Shown here one piece after another: positions 18,004 to 26,658 of a DNA stretch of 64,000 nucleotides. Numbering within the stretch: the first letter of the stretch is position 1; the number at the start of each line of letters is the position of its first letter. This DNA is from Modestobacter sp. DSM 44400 (GTDB taxonomy: Bacteria > Actinomycetota > Actinomycetes > Mycobacteriales > Geodermatophilaceae). The stretch spans positions 1-64,000 of the forward strand of contig NZ_FNOZ01000013.1 of the NCBI RefSeq assembly GCF_900107175.1. Reading direction: 5' to 3'. A program made the position numbers and the translations under genes. The notes below the pieces were generated by a model. That model worked only from the letters and a program-made list of their open reading frames with translations. It searched no databases and had not been told where the DNA came from.

Positions 18004-18777
18004 TCAGTCGCCGGAAGCGCTCGAGGCGGCGAGGACGAGGACCCGGGGGAGGGTCGTGGCGTAGGCCTCCAGAACGGCGGCCATGCCGGGTGCGGCATCG
18101 GCGACCCCTGCCTGCGACAGGGCGGCCGGTGAGGCGGCCACCTGCCATGGGACGCGGCGGGCGGCGTCGACGGCCCGCCGCTGCAGGTCCTCTGCCATAG
18201 GCCTGGTGGCGGGGGCCTGGGGGCCCAGCGCCGCCCAGGCCGCAGCCAGCCGGCCCTGACCGGCGAGCTCCCGCCAGATGCTGTTGACCATCGGGGTGTC
18301 CAGGGCGGCCCGGATCTCGCCGTACACCTGTGCTGCGGGGGCGTCCTGCGGCGAGGGAGCCGGTCGACGTGGCTGGACCGGCCGGGATGCCGGCACCTGG
18401 CCGGGCGCCGGTGGCGCGTCCAGCTCGTCGTCCAGGGCCAGCCGCAGGCCCGCGGCCAGCAGGAGCATCCGGCTCAGTGGGCCGGCGAACCGGGCGAGGA
18501 CCGAGCGGACCTCGTCGTCCTCCGGCGGGATGGACGCGGTGCGCACCGAGGCCGCCAGCTCCTGGGCCAGCGCGCCGAACCGGTCGTCCCGGAGCGCCGG
18601 AGCGGCCTGTTCGGCGGCCAGCACGAGGTAGCCCGGGCACAGCGCGAGCGACTTGAACAGGCTCGGCACGAACGGCATCCCGTCGAGGAGTTGCGCGTAG
18701 ACGCCGGCCACCCGCCCGGTCGCCTCGTCCTCCTCCACCATCGGGTAATCGGCGAATCTGTCGCGGTCACCGCGCAT
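18004..18777 (-). CDS. DehI-family haloacid dehalogenase
   Basis: A 257-residue all-helical protein matching the DehI family (group I 2-haloacid dehalogenases, sometimes labelled halocarboxylic acid dehydrogenase). It has the family's pseudo-dimer: VAGVYAQLLDGMPFVPSLFKSLALCPG in the N half is echoed by VYGEIRAALDTPMVNSIWRELA in the C half. DehI enzymes remove halide from D- and L-2-haloacids by direct attack of water, without a covalent ester. ATG 18777 overlaps the end of the hydrolase gene by 11 bp, so they are co-translated. Activity on haloacids is predicted from family only. Confidence 0.8.
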   Translation of the reverse strand: MRGDRDRFADYPMVEEDEATGRVAGVYAQLLDGMPFVPSLFKSLALCPGYLVLAAEQAAPALRDDRFGALAQELAASVRTASIPPEDDEVRSVLARFAGPLSRMLLLAAGLRLALDDELDAPPAPGQVPASRPVQPRRPAPSPQDAPAAQVYGEIRAALDTPMVNSIWRELAGQGRLAAAWAALGPQAPATRPMAEDLQRRAVDAARRVPWQVAASPAALSQAGVADAAPGMAAVLEAYATTLPRVLVLAASSASGD

Positions 18778-19606
18778 GGGAGACCTCCGCCAGGACCTCG
18801 TTGACCGCGGCCGCGAGGACCCCGGGATGGTCCTCGGGGGTGAAGTGCCGGCCGCCGGGGATGGTCTGCAGCGTGGTGTGCAGGTCGGTGGCCAGCCGCC
18901 GGCCGTACCCGACCTTCTGGAACCGGTCGGCCTCGCCCCACACGACCCGGGCGGGCAGGCCGAGGGAGGGCAGCCGGTCGCTGATGGCCAGGGTGGCCTG
19001 GACGTCCAGTGCACTCACCTGGCGCATGAGGCTGCGGGCGGCGCCGTGGGTGACGTAGGGCTGCCAGTGCACGCCGATGGCCTCCAGTGCCTGCCGTCGG
19101 TCGTCGTGGCCGCGGTGGAACAGCTGGACGAGGGTCGGGTACAGCGCCACCTCCGGCAGGTAGCGCAGGACGCCGGCAGCGCGCTTCATGGCCAGGACGC
19201 TCGGGATCGGCCAGGAGTCGTAGCAGACCGCGTTGGTCAGGACGATGCCGGAGAACGCCTCGGGCCGGTGCACTGCGGCGATCTGTGCGACGCCGCCGCC
19301 GAGGTCGTGCCCGACCAGCACCGGCGGCGCAGGCAGGTCCAGCGCGTCCAGCCAGCGGAGCAGACGTTCGGCCTGGGCAGTGAGACCGAGATCGCGACCC
19401 TCGCCGTCGGGGATGGAGGTGCCGTAGCCGGTCATCTCCCACGCCAGGCAGCGGCCTTCCACCAACGGCAGCACGTGCCGCCACAGCTGGGGGGACGTGG
19501 GCACGCCGTGCACCAGGACGACGGGTTGTCCCTCCCCGTGCTCCAGCCAGCGGAGCCGCTCACCGGCGACCATTCGTTCGTGTGCCCGCAGGACCGGCTC
19601 GCTCAC
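18767..19606 (-). CDS. alpha/beta hydrolase, haloalkane dehalogenase/epoxide hydrolase-like
   Basis: A 279-residue alpha/beta hydrolase. The oxyanion region VLVHGVPTSPQLWRHVLP resembles the HGNPTSS..W of haloalkane dehalogenases. The nucleophile elbow is VGHDLGGG, with Asp rather than Ser, and the catalytic His lies in GGRHFTPEDHP. Asp nucleophiles are typical of haloalkane dehalogenases and epoxide hydrolases. The two halide-holding residues of dehalogenases (Asn after HG, Trp after the Asp) are Val and Leu here, so the substrate is open. GTG 19606 overlaps the upstream stop by 4 bp (GTGA). Confidence 0.88.
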   Translation of the reverse strand: MSEPVLRAHERMVAGERLRWLEHGEGQPVVLVHGVPTSPQLWRHVLPLVEGRCLAWEMTGYGTSIPDGEGRDLGLTAQAERLLRWLDALDLPAPPVLVGHDLGGGVAQIAAVHRPEAFSGIVLTNAVCYDSWPIPSVLAMKRAAGVLRYLPEVALYPTLVQLFHRGHDDRRQALEAIGVHWQPYVTHGAARSLMRQVSALDVQATLAISDRLPSLGLPARVVWGEADRFQKVGYGRRLATDLHTTLQTIPGGRHFTPEDHPGVLAAAVNEVLAEVSHAR

Positions 19607-20196
19607 GACCGTCGCGCCAGGTGCCGCAGGGCGGCCCGTGCTTCGGGCAGCGCGACGGGTAGTGCTGCGGCCTGGGCCAGCGCCGCCACGGTGCACCAGG
19701 AGCAGACCTTGCGGTGCTTGGTGACCTGCTCGGCCATCAGGTAGAGCCCACCGGCGGCGTCCACCGCCGTCTTCGCGGCCAGCGCCAGCGGAACCCACGG
19801 CGTGGCACGTGCGCGGGAGCGGTCGCCCATGCCGGCCAGCACCAGGGTCACCGCGGCGCTGGCCAGGCCCAGTGCGGCATCGGGGGTCTTCAGCTCCTGG
19901 TAGGCCTCTCCGGACGCGTCGACCGCGTCGGCGTCCAGGAAGGGCAGTGGCAGTTCGGGCACCCGGCGGAGCACGCCGAACTGGTAGAGCCCCACGACGC
20001 CGAGCGCGAAGCCGGCCAATGACGTCAGGCCGGCCACCCACCGGCGCTGCTCCAGGAAGTCCCCGCTGCCGCGCCGCAGGTCGTCGCTCACCCGCTCCGC
20101 GGCGGCCGAGCTGGACCGGCCGATCCCGCCGGGTCCCGGGCGCACCGACGCCGCCGGTGGACCCGCCGGTCGTTGTCTGATCGTCGTCCGTGTCAT
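19603..20196 (-). CDS. vitamin K epoxide reductase (VKOR) family membrane protein
   Basis: A 197-residue membrane protein with about four transmembrane segments (near 55-75, 107-125, 140-158 and 170-185) and the redox motif KVCSWCT. VKOR homologues in actinobacteria recycle DsbA-like oxidases by passing electrons from a CxxC to quinones. Only the CSWC pair is evident; the extra loop Cys pair of full VKORs is not. I chose ATG 20196 because GGAGGTAG lies just upstream. It is first in a tightly coupled operon with the hydrolase and DehI genes. Confidence 0.8.
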   Translation of the reverse strand: MTRTTIRQRPAGPPAASVRPGPGGIGRSSSAAAERVSDDLRRGSGDFLEQRRWVAGLTSLAGFALGVVGLYQFGVLRRVPELPLPFLDADAVDASGEAYQELKTPDAALGLASAAVTLVLAGMGDRSRARATPWVPLALAAKTAVDAAGGLYLMAEQVTKHRKVCSWCTVAALAQAAALPVALPEARAALRHLARRS

Positions 20197-20316
20197 CTCT
20201 ACCTCCGGTCTCGGCATCGCCTCTGCATGCCCGGAGAGGCGTCGATCGACTCATCCGTGTCCAGCGAACTCGGTGCCGACCGGCGGCATGGCCGCGATGT
20301 GGGCGACTTCGATCGA

Positions 20317-21693
20317 TCAGAGTTGCCGGACGTCGGCTTCCACGGCTTCGAAGGCCTTGCGCGCGGCGATGAGGACCGGGTCCCAGACCGGGGCGAACGG
20401 GGGTGCGTAGGACAGGTCCAGGGACAGGATCTGGTCGACGGTCATCTCGTTCCAGATGCAGACGGCCAGGGCGTCGATGCGCTTGGCGGAACCGGCGCGT
20501 CCGACGACCTGGGCGCCCAGCAACCGTCCGCTGCGCCGCTCGGCGATCATCTTGAGCCGGATGGGTTGGGCGCCGGGGAAGTAACCGGCCGTGGTGGTCG
20601 AGTCGACCGAGGCCGTCACGAACGAGTAGCCGGCTGCCTGCGCCTCCTGGCTGGACAGGCCGGTGCGCGCGACCTCCAGATCACACACCTTGGTGATGGC
20701 GGTGCCGATCACGCCGGGGAAGGTGGCGTACCCCCCGCCGATGTTGATCCCGGCGACCCGGCCCTGTTTGTTGGCGTGCGTGCCCAGCGCCACCACCATC
20801 CGCTGGCCCGACAGCCGGTGCCGTGACTCCACGCAGTCACCGGCCGCCCAGACGCCGTCCACCTCGGTGTGCATCCGGGCATCGACGGCGATGCCGCCGG
20901 AGGTCCCCAGCGGGATCCCGGCCTCCCGGGCCAGCCGGACGTCGGGCCGCACCCCGAGGCCGAGGACGACGAGATCGGCGGGCAGTTCCCGGCCGCCTGC
21001 GGTCAGCACCGCGCGGGCTCGTCCGTCGGTGCCGACATCGACGGCGACGACCTCCTCGGACATCACCAGCTCGATGCCCTCGCAGCGCACGGCATCGGCG
21101 ATGAACTCTCCGACATCGGGATCGAACGTGCCCACCGGTGTGGCCGAGCGGTCCACCACTGTGACGTCCAGGCCGCGGACCCGGCATGCCTCGGCGATCT
21201 CCAGCCCGATGTAGCCCCCGCCCACCACCACGACCCTGCGCACGCGGCCGCTGTGGAGTTCGGCGCGCAGGGCCACGCCGTCGTCGAGGACCTGGACGCC
21301 GTGCACCCCGGCGGCATCGATCCCGGGCACCGGTGGGCGCATCGGCACACTGCCGGTGGCGCAGACCAACTCGTCGAAGGGCTCGCTGCCTTCTCTTCCG
21401 CCGTCCAGTTCCCGCCAGGTGACCGTCCGGCGGTCCAGGTCGATGCCGGTCACCTCGGTGCGCATCCGCACGTCGACGCCCATGGCGCGGTGCTGATCGG
21501 GCGTGCGGGCGATCAACGCGGCCTCGCTCTGCACCGTGCCACTGATCCAGTAGGGGATCCCGCAGGCGGAGTAGGAGGTCGCGCGGCCCCGCTCGAACAT
21601 CACCACGTCCAGGTCGGCGCACCGCTTCCTGGCCTGCGACGCGGCGCTGCCACCCGCGGCATCCCCGCCGATAACCACCAGTCGCTGTCCCAC
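20317..21693 (-). CDS. FAD-dependent CoA-disulfide reductase / NADH oxidase-like protein
   Basis: A 458-residue flavoprotein of the single-Cys disulfide reductase group. The FAD fold is LVVIGGDAAGGSAASQARK. The active-site Cys is in SYSACGIPYWISG, as in CoA-disulfide reductase and Nox enzymes. A second nucleotide fold occurs at VVVVGGGYIGLEIAE, the FAD motif is VWAAGDCVE, and the C-terminal dimer domain has CIWNEMTVDQ and LDLSYAPPFAPVWDP. It likely reduces a small disulfide or persulfide with NAD(P)H. Start GTG 21693. No rhodanese domain is fused. It is divergent from the DUF427 gene at 21793. Confidence 0.92.
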   Translation of the reverse strand: MGQRLVVIGGDAAGGSAASQARKRCADLDVVMFERGRATSYSACGIPYWISGTVQSEAALIARTPDQHRAMGVDVRMRTEVTGIDLDRRTVTWRELDGGREGSEPFDELVCATGSVPMRPPVPGIDAAGVHGVQVLDDGVALRAELHSGRVRRVVVVGGGYIGLEIAEACRVRGLDVTVVDRSATPVGTFDPDVGEFIADAVRCEGIELVMSEEVVAVDVGTDGRARAVLTAGGRELPADLVVLGLGVRPDVRLAREAGIPLGTSGGIAVDARMHTEVDGVWAAGDCVESRHRLSGQRMVVALGTHANKQGRVAGINIGGGYATFPGVIGTAITKVCDLEVARTGLSSQEAQAAGYSFVTASVDSTTTAGYFPGAQPIRLKMIAERRSGRLLGAQVVGRAGSAKRIDALAVCIWNEMTVDQILSLDLSYAPPFAPVWDPVLIAARKAFEAVEADVRQL

Positions 21694-21792
21694 ATTCGGG
21701 ACTGTATGCCGCCGCCACGTCCCCGGCTGCCGGTGCTCGGCGATCGGGCGGCACGCAGGCAGGGCGACGGCAGGCGGGCCTACCGTCGCACC

Positions 21793-22587
21793 ATGTCGCT
21801 GACGCTCGGTACCGGCCCGCTCGCCCGCCCCTCCCAGGGCCGGCTCAACGCCGATCTCTGGTCGGTCGCCCCAGCGCACGCACTGTTCCTCCACCCGCTG
21901 CAGGAACGCATCCGGGGGGAAGTCGGCGGGCAGACGGTCGTCGACACCACTGACGCGCAGCTGCTGCACGAGACCGGCTTGATGCCACGCTGGTACCTCC
22001 CGCTGGCCGACGTCACCCCGAGCATCCTGCGCCCGAGCCTGGCCCGGACGACCTGCCCGTTCAAGGGCGAGGCGAGCTACTGGCACCTGGAACTCGATGG
22101 CCACCGGCTCGAGGACGCCGCCTGGTCCTACCCCGACCCGCTGCCCGGCTGCCCCCCGCTGGCCGGCCTGGTCTCGTTCTACCTCGAGCATCTCGATGCC
22201 TGGTACGTCGAGGACGAGAAGCTGCTGGGCCACCCCCGCGATCCGTTCCACCGGGTGGATGCCCGGCGCTCCTCGCGGCACGTCGTCGTGCGGGTCGGCG
22301 GGGTGGTAATTGCCGAGACCCGCAGCCCGATCGCTGTGTTCGAGACCGGCCTGCCGGTGCGCTACTACGTGCCGGAGGCGGATGTGCGGCGCGAGGTGTT
22401 CGAGCCCAGCGAGACGGTGACCGTCTGCCCGTACAAGGGTGTGGCGAACTACGAGCACGTCGCCGTCGCCGGGCAGCGCTACGACGACGTCGCGTGGTGC
22501 TATCGGGAGCCGCTGCTGGAGGCGCTCCCGGCCGCCGGCCACCGCTCGTTCGACGGCGAGGGCGTGGACGTTGCGGCCTCGACCTGA
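21793..22587 (+). CDS. two-domain DUF427 protein
   Basis: A 264-residue protein with two DUF427 units in tandem: the first around residues 40-130 (WYLPLADV, TTCPFKGEASYW, AWSYPDP), the second around 155-250 (VRYYVPEADV, TVCPYKGVANYE, AWCYREP). The linker contains EDEKLLGHPRDPFHRVDARRSS. Its sister at 33180-33983 has the same architecture and the similar phrase HPRDPYTRIDVLRSSRHV, so they are paralogues. Function is unknown. ATG 21793 gives the family N-terminus. Confidence 0.92.
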   Translation: MSLTLGTGPLARPSQGRLNADLWSVAPAHALFLHPLQERIRGEVGGQTVVDTTDAQLLHETGLMPRWYLPLADVTPSILRPSLARTTCPFKGEASYWHLELDGHRLEDAAWSYPDPLPGCPPLAGLVSFYLEHLDAWYVEDEKLLGHPRDPFHRVDARRSSRHVVVRVGGVVIAETRSPIAVFETGLPVRYYVPEADVRREVFEPSETVTVCPYKGVANYEHVAVAGQRYDDVAWCYREPLLEALPAAGHRSFDGEGVDVAAST

Positions 22588-22936
22588 GCCGGGGAGTCGA
22601 ATCCGAGCCGGATCGGGGCGCGAACCGAGGAGGGTCCGGCTGACTGCTCGACATCCTGCCGATCCATCGCACCGGACGAACGCGAGGCGACTCGACAACC
22701 GGCCCGGGCAACTCTCCGGTGCGCAGGATCGACGCGGTCGATGTGTCCGGAGTTCCCTCGTGGGCGCGGTCTGATCGGACGCCGGAGGACATGGCCGCGG
22801 AGCGGCGCTGCCGGCCCGTCCTCGGCCGGCTGCACACCCAGCTGAGCTGGTTGGTGGCGCAGCGGGAAGGTGTCGCCTCGGCCGCCGGGTTCCCAGGTGC
22901 GGGACGAGGACCGAATCGGCAACGGAGGCGGCGGAG
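22588..22936. other. 349-bp intergenic stretch
   Basis: I see no gene, RNA or clear inverted repeat here. It should hold the promoter of the glutaredoxin-DUF427 fusion gene. The last bases (GGAGGCGGCGG before ATG 22937) form its ribosome site. Confidence 0.5.
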
Positions 22937-23971
22937 ATGAGTCACCCGGAGGCTCCGGCAGCAAGCATCGAAGTTCTGTGGCGGCCCGGCTGCCCCTACT
23001 GCGCCCGGCTCCGCCGCGGTCTGCAGCGGGCCGGCGTCCCCACCGTCGAGCGCAACATCTGGGCGGACCCGGCTGCGGCGTCCCGGGTGCGGGCCGCCAC
23101 GGGGGGAGACGAGACCGTGCCAACGGTCCTGGTCGGCGGCCGGGCGTTGGTCAATCCGTCGGTGCGGGACGTCGTTGCGGCCGTGCGGGCGGCGTATCCG
23201 GAGGACGCCGAAAGGGTGCTTGGGTCCGCGACGGAGCCGCCGTCGGCCTCGGCCACAGGGCGTACGGCGGCGGGGTGGACGCTGGCCGCCGCAGCCCTGT
23301 GGATCCTGGTCGCGGCATGGCGACCGACCACGACGTGGCATCTGGCTCCGGTGCTCATCGCCGCAGCCGCGCCGTGGCTGGTGGGCCAGGACCTGCGCGC
23401 CGGGGACCGGCGGGCCGGTCGCCGGCTCGCTGCGGCCGCCGTCGCTGGGTTCCTCACGGCGGCCACCATCACGGCAGGGTTGGCCCGGGTCGGCCTGCTC
23501 CGCGGGCCCACCGTCCTCGGCCCCCTCCACCCATGGGCGGAGTCGCTCGTGCTCGCTGCAGCGGCGGCCGCGCTGGCAGCCGCCCCGGGACTGGCGCGCG
23601 CGTTACGGGCGCCCGCGGCCCGGTCGGCCTGGATGGGGGAGCATCTGCTGGCGCGCTCGGACGACGTGGTGATGGTGGAGGGAAACGCCTACTTTCCGCC
23701 CTCGGCGATCCAACCTGGCGTGCTGACCCCGACCTCCACGCGGACGGTGTGCCCGTGGAAGGGAGTAGCGGGCTACTACACGGTCAACGCCGGCGGCGTG
23801 GAGCACCCCGACGCCGCGTGGTCCTACCGTCATCCTTCGCCGCTGGCCCGGCGGGTGAAAGACCGCGTTGCCTTCTGGGGTGACGTGGACGTCCGGGCCG
23901 AGCCACATTCCACTGCGAACGGCGACGGGACCGTCGGCGCCGCCGGACAACCGAGGAGTGACCGGCCGTGA
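22937..23971 (+). CDS. glutaredoxin - membrane segments - DUF427 fusion protein
   Basis: A 344-residue protein with three parts. Residues ~10-90 are a glutaredoxin/NrdH-like domain: VLWRPGCPYCARLRRGL, with the CPYC pair, and GGDETVPTVLVGGRALVNP, the cis-Pro and glutathione-side loop. Residues ~107-225 form about four transmembrane segments. Residues ~235-320 are a DUF427 domain (AYFPPSAI, TVCPWKGVAGYYTV, AAWSYRHPSP). Both soluble domains would sit on the same face if the segment number is even. The architecture is unfamiliar to me. The stop overlaps the next start (GTGA), tying it to the AhpD-like protein. A broken relative of the first two parts lies at 26846. Confidence 0.88.
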   Translation: MSHPEAPAASIEVLWRPGCPYCARLRRGLQRAGVPTVERNIWADPAAASRVRAATGGDETVPTVLVGGRALVNPSVRDVVAAVRAAYPEDAERVLGSATEPPSASATGRTAAGWTLAAAALWILVAAWRPTTTWHLAPVLIAAAAPWLVGQDLRAGDRRAGRRLAAAAVAGFLTAATITAGLARVGLLRGPTVLGPLHPWAESLVLAAAAAALAAAPGLARALRAPAARSAWMGEHLLARSDDVVMVEGNAYFPPSAIQPGVLTPTSTRTVCPWKGVAGYYTVNAGGVEHPDAAWSYRHPSPLARRVKDRVAFWGDVDVRAEPHSTANGDGTVGAAGQPRSDRP

Positions 23972-24543
23972 CACATCTACCCTCCCTCGGCGACGAGGCC
24001 GTTCTGGTCGACGTCTTCCGGCGGTTCCCCGAGACCGCCGGGCCGCTGCTGGACTACCACCAGGTGCTGCTGCGCGGGTCGTCGCCGTTGTCGGTGGCCC
24101 AGCGCGAGCTCATCGCTGCCTACGTCTCGGCGCTGAACTCTTGCCAGTACTGCCACGGGGTGCACGCCGCGACGGCGGCCGCCTTCGGTGTGGACGAGGG
24201 CCTGGTCACGGCCCTGGTCGCCGACGTTGACTCCGCCCCGGTCGGCGCCACGATGAAGCCGGTGCTGCACCTGGCGCGCACCCTGACCCTCACCCCGGCG
24301 AAGGTGCGTGACAGCGAGGTGGCGGCGGTGTATGCCGCCGGCTGGGACGAGCGGGCCCTCCACGACGCGGTGAGCGTGTGCGCCCTGTTCAATTTCATGA
24401 ACCGGCTGGTGGAGGGGTTGGGCATCACCGCCGCGCCCGACTACTACCAGACCTCGTCGCGTCGGCTGGCCGGCGCGGCCGGCTACGCCGGGCTGCGTGA
24501 CCTCCTTCCTGGCCAGCACGGGCAGGGCAGTTCGCCCAGCTGA
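23968..24543 (+). CDS. AhpD-like carboxymuconolactone decarboxylase family protein
   Basis: A 191-residue CMD/AhpD-fold protein. The catalytic region is LNSCQYCHGVHAATAAAFG, with the CxxC..H pattern of alkylhydroperoxidase AhpD. LSVAQRELIAAYVSALN precedes it, and NFMNRLVEGLGITA follows, as in peroxidase-related CMD proteins. Such proteins relay electrons for peroxide reduction. GTG 23968 overlaps the fusion gene's stop by 4 bp, so the glutaredoxin-DUF427 fusion and this protein are made together, pointing to a shared thiol-redox task. Confidence 0.9.
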   Translation: MTHLPSLGDEAVLVDVFRRFPETAGPLLDYHQVLLRGSSPLSVAQRELIAAYVSALNSCQYCHGVHAATAAAFGVDEGLVTALVADVDSAPVGATMKPVLHLARTLTLTPAKVRDSEVAAVYAAGWDERALHDAVSVCALFNFMNRLVEGLGITAAPDYYQTSSRRLAGAAGYAGLRDLLPGQHGQGSSPS

Positions 24544-24554
24544 CAGGCAGCAGA

Positions 24555-24887
24555 TCAGACCCAGATCCGCGAGTTGGGGCCGTCGGGGAGCGCGCCGCTG
24601 TCGAGTGATCCGGCGGCACCCCGGTGGTCCTTCGGGTCGCAGGGACAGGCGAGGCCGGGGGCCAGCCGGGAGAACACCGACGGGGCGTCGAAGCGGGGAA
24701 GGCACATCCAGTCGACCGAACCGGCCCGGGACACCAGTGCGGCACTGTGACAGTCGGACAGGAAGCCGTACTCGCCGATCGGCAGATCGCTCACCTGGCC
24801 CTCCCGCCGGTGCCCCATGGAATGCGGCAGGGCACGGGTCGGCTGGATGGGCTGCCCGGTGGCCGGCTTCTGTGCACGTGCGGTCAT
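24555..24887 (-). pseudogene. N-terminal fragment of a glycoside hydrolase 15-like protein
   Basis: The minus-strand frame reads IGEYGFLSDCHSAALVSRAG, then SVDWMCLPRFDAPSVFSRLA, the opening of GH15-type glucoamylase/trehalase proteins (pattern: I..Y..I.D...AALV...GSIDW.C.PRFD). It then leaves the family pattern and stops after 110 residues, whereas intact members have about 600. It starts at ATG 24887 with a short basic leader. The rest of the gene is missing; it is truncated next to the remnant at 25042. Confidence 0.8.
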
Positions 24888-25041
24888 GGCAATTCCCTTC
24901 GTGGGCGGGGGAACCCGGTAAGACCGACCGGCTCTTCCCCGACACGGCCCATGAAGCGCCCCGACCGTCGCTCCCTGCGCGGGAAGTCGGCGCGCTCGCC
25001 GGCCTGGCGGGCACTTTCACCATGACGGCCTGTGAACCGCC

Positions 25042-25351
25042 CCGGAGATTGCTGCCGTCGGCTTCCGCCAGGCCCAGGCCGACGAGCCGGGACGTTCCAC
25101 CGTCACCCTTGGGATCGACCCGGTCCAACCCCTCGGTGCCGTGGACCCAGGAACGCGATCCCGGCGGCCACCCCGGCCTGCTCGCCGACCCGCAGAGACG
25201 CACGCTGCTCGCCGCCCGGGCGGTGGCTGCCGGCGCGGAGTGGGTGTTGGCCCTCCGCACGCTCATTCCCGTCGGCGTCGTGCTCGAGCAAGACGCCGAA
25301 TACCCCACCTTCAGCGAGGGGTGCACCACCCTGGAGGCGCTGCCCTCCTGA
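25042..25351 (+). pseudogene. C-terminal remnant of a CAYWAC-type disulfide reductase
   Basis: Two adjacent forward frames match the C-terminal third of the reductase encoded at 45201-46550. First PEIAAVGFRQAQADEPG corresponds to PEIAAVGLTQAQADERG. After a frameshift near 25140, PWTQERDPGGHPGLLADPQR and EYPTFSEGCTTLEALPS correspond to PWTYERDPRGRLGLLADTDR and QFPTYSEGYLTALEALDM. The N-terminal two thirds, including the redox Cys pair, are absent. This is a degraded duplicate. Confidence 0.85.
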
Positions 25352-25497
25352 AGCCACGTGGCAGCTTCGTCCTGTCATCCGTAGGCGGACGCCACTCGAC
25401 GCGAGGCGACGTCCGGGAAGATCAACACCGCCCAAATGGTGGAGGTCCGGCATGCCGACCGCGCCGCGGTGACCGCGAGTTCGGTGGCCCGTCGGGG

Positions 25498-26658
25498 CTA
25501 CGGGCCACGGGTGCCTGCCCGACTGCGGTGGCGCGAGCCGATGATGCGCTGTGCGGTGGCGCGGGCGTCCCGGTCGACACCGTCGATGATCGAGGAGTTG
25601 AGGCGGGTCTGCCAGGGCAGCCCCATCCAGTGCAGACCGGGTACTGGCGACTCGCCGGCGTCGTGCACCGGCGCGCCGTCGTCATCGACGGCACCTGGAA
25701 CGTCGATCCACGAGGTGTCGGGCCGGAACCCGGTGCACCACAGGACCGTCGTGACCGCGACGGTGGTGGCGTCGGCCAGGGTGACGTGGTGGCCGTGTGC
25801 GCCGGTGACGCGGTGTGGGAGCAGCCGGACCCGGCCGCGGCGGACGAGCGTGCGCAGTTGGGTGCCGACGATGGCATCACCCCGGTTGCGGATGTAGCGG
25901 GACACCGCGGCGCTCCGGTCGGCGTTGAGGACACCGGCGAGGTAGATCCACCAGTACATGCTCACCCCGAGGATCGTCTCGGGCAGAAACCAGGGGCGGC
26001 CGGGGCTTGCGACGGTGACGCGGCGGCCGGCGTCGGCGAGCTCGAGGGCGAGCTGCGCCGCGGAGTTGCCTCCACCCACGACCAGCACCTCGCCGTCGGG
26101 GACGTCGGTGGGGCGGCGGTAGTCGCGGGAGTGCAGCTGCCGCACGTTCGGGTCGAGGTCCCCGCTCGCGGGCGGCCGATGCGGCCGGTGGAACGGGCCG
26201 GTGGCCACCACGACGTGGCGTGCCCGTACGCGACCGCTCGAGGTCACCGCCACGAACCCGGACCCGTCGCGGGTGAGCCGGTGCACGCGTACTCCGGTCT
26301 CGACCGGCAGGGTGAAGTGCTCAGCGTAGTCACGCAGGTAGTCGGCCATCTCGGTGCGTGGGGGGCACCCGCCCGGGCCTCGTGGGAAGCGCCGCCCGGG
26401 CAGGCTGCTGAAGCGTCTCGGGGTGAACAGCGTCAGGCTGTCCCATCGGTCGAGCCAGCTACGCCCGATCGGTGCGGCGTCGAGCACCAGCACGCGCAGA
26501 TCGGGATCGGCGGTGAGGTGGTAGGCGGTTCCGAGCCCGGCCTGACCGGCACCGACGACGAGTACGTCGACGTCACGGCCGGCGGGATCGGCGGGGGACG
26601 CGCGGGTGGGTTCGTCGGTGCCGGGTCGCGGCGGGGGGACCGTGTCGTTCGGGGTCAT
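25498..26658 (-). CDS. flavin-dependent NAD(P)-binding oxidoreductase (monooxygenase-like)
   Basis: This 386-residue protein has two Rossmann motifs: VDVLVVGAGQAGLGTAYHL for FAD and GEVLVVGGGNSAAQLALEL for NAD(P). Between them lie SWLDRWDSLTLFTPRRFSSLPG and VVATGPFHRPHRP, the pattern of CzcO/YhdE-like flavin monooxygenase relatives. The end, LHWMGLPWQTRLNSSIIDGVDRDA, is the substrate and FAD-closing segment. These genes often sit beside metal-resistance loci, but the substrate is unknown. ATG 26658 overlaps the stop of an upstream CBS-domain fragment (ATGA). A broken paralogue is at 39179-40207. Confidence 0.9.
   Translation of the reverse strand: MTPNDTVPPPRPGTDEPTRASPADPAGRDVDVLVVGAGQAGLGTAYHLTADPDLRVLVLDAAPIGRSWLDRWDSLTLFTPRRFSSLPGRRFPRGPGGCPPRTEMADYLRDYAEHFTLPVETGVRVHRLTRDGSGFVAVTSSGRVRARHVVVATGPFHRPHRPPASGDLDPNVRQLHSRDYRRPTDVPDGEVLVVGGGNSAAQLALELADAGRRVTVASPGRPWFLPETILGVSMYWWIYLAGVLNADRSAAVSRYIRNRGDAIVGTQLRTLVRRGRVRLLPHRVTGAHGHHVTLADATTVAVTTVLWCTGFRPDTSWIDVPGAVDDDGAPVHDAGESPVPGLHWMGLPWQTRLNSSIIDGVDRDARATAQRIIGSRHRSRAGTRGP

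Noticed and set aside
24497-25351. A 284-codon forward reading frame across the GH15 and reductase remnants
   Set aside because: Only its last ~70 codons resemble a protein; the rest is antisense to the GH15 fragment or lacks coding codon use.
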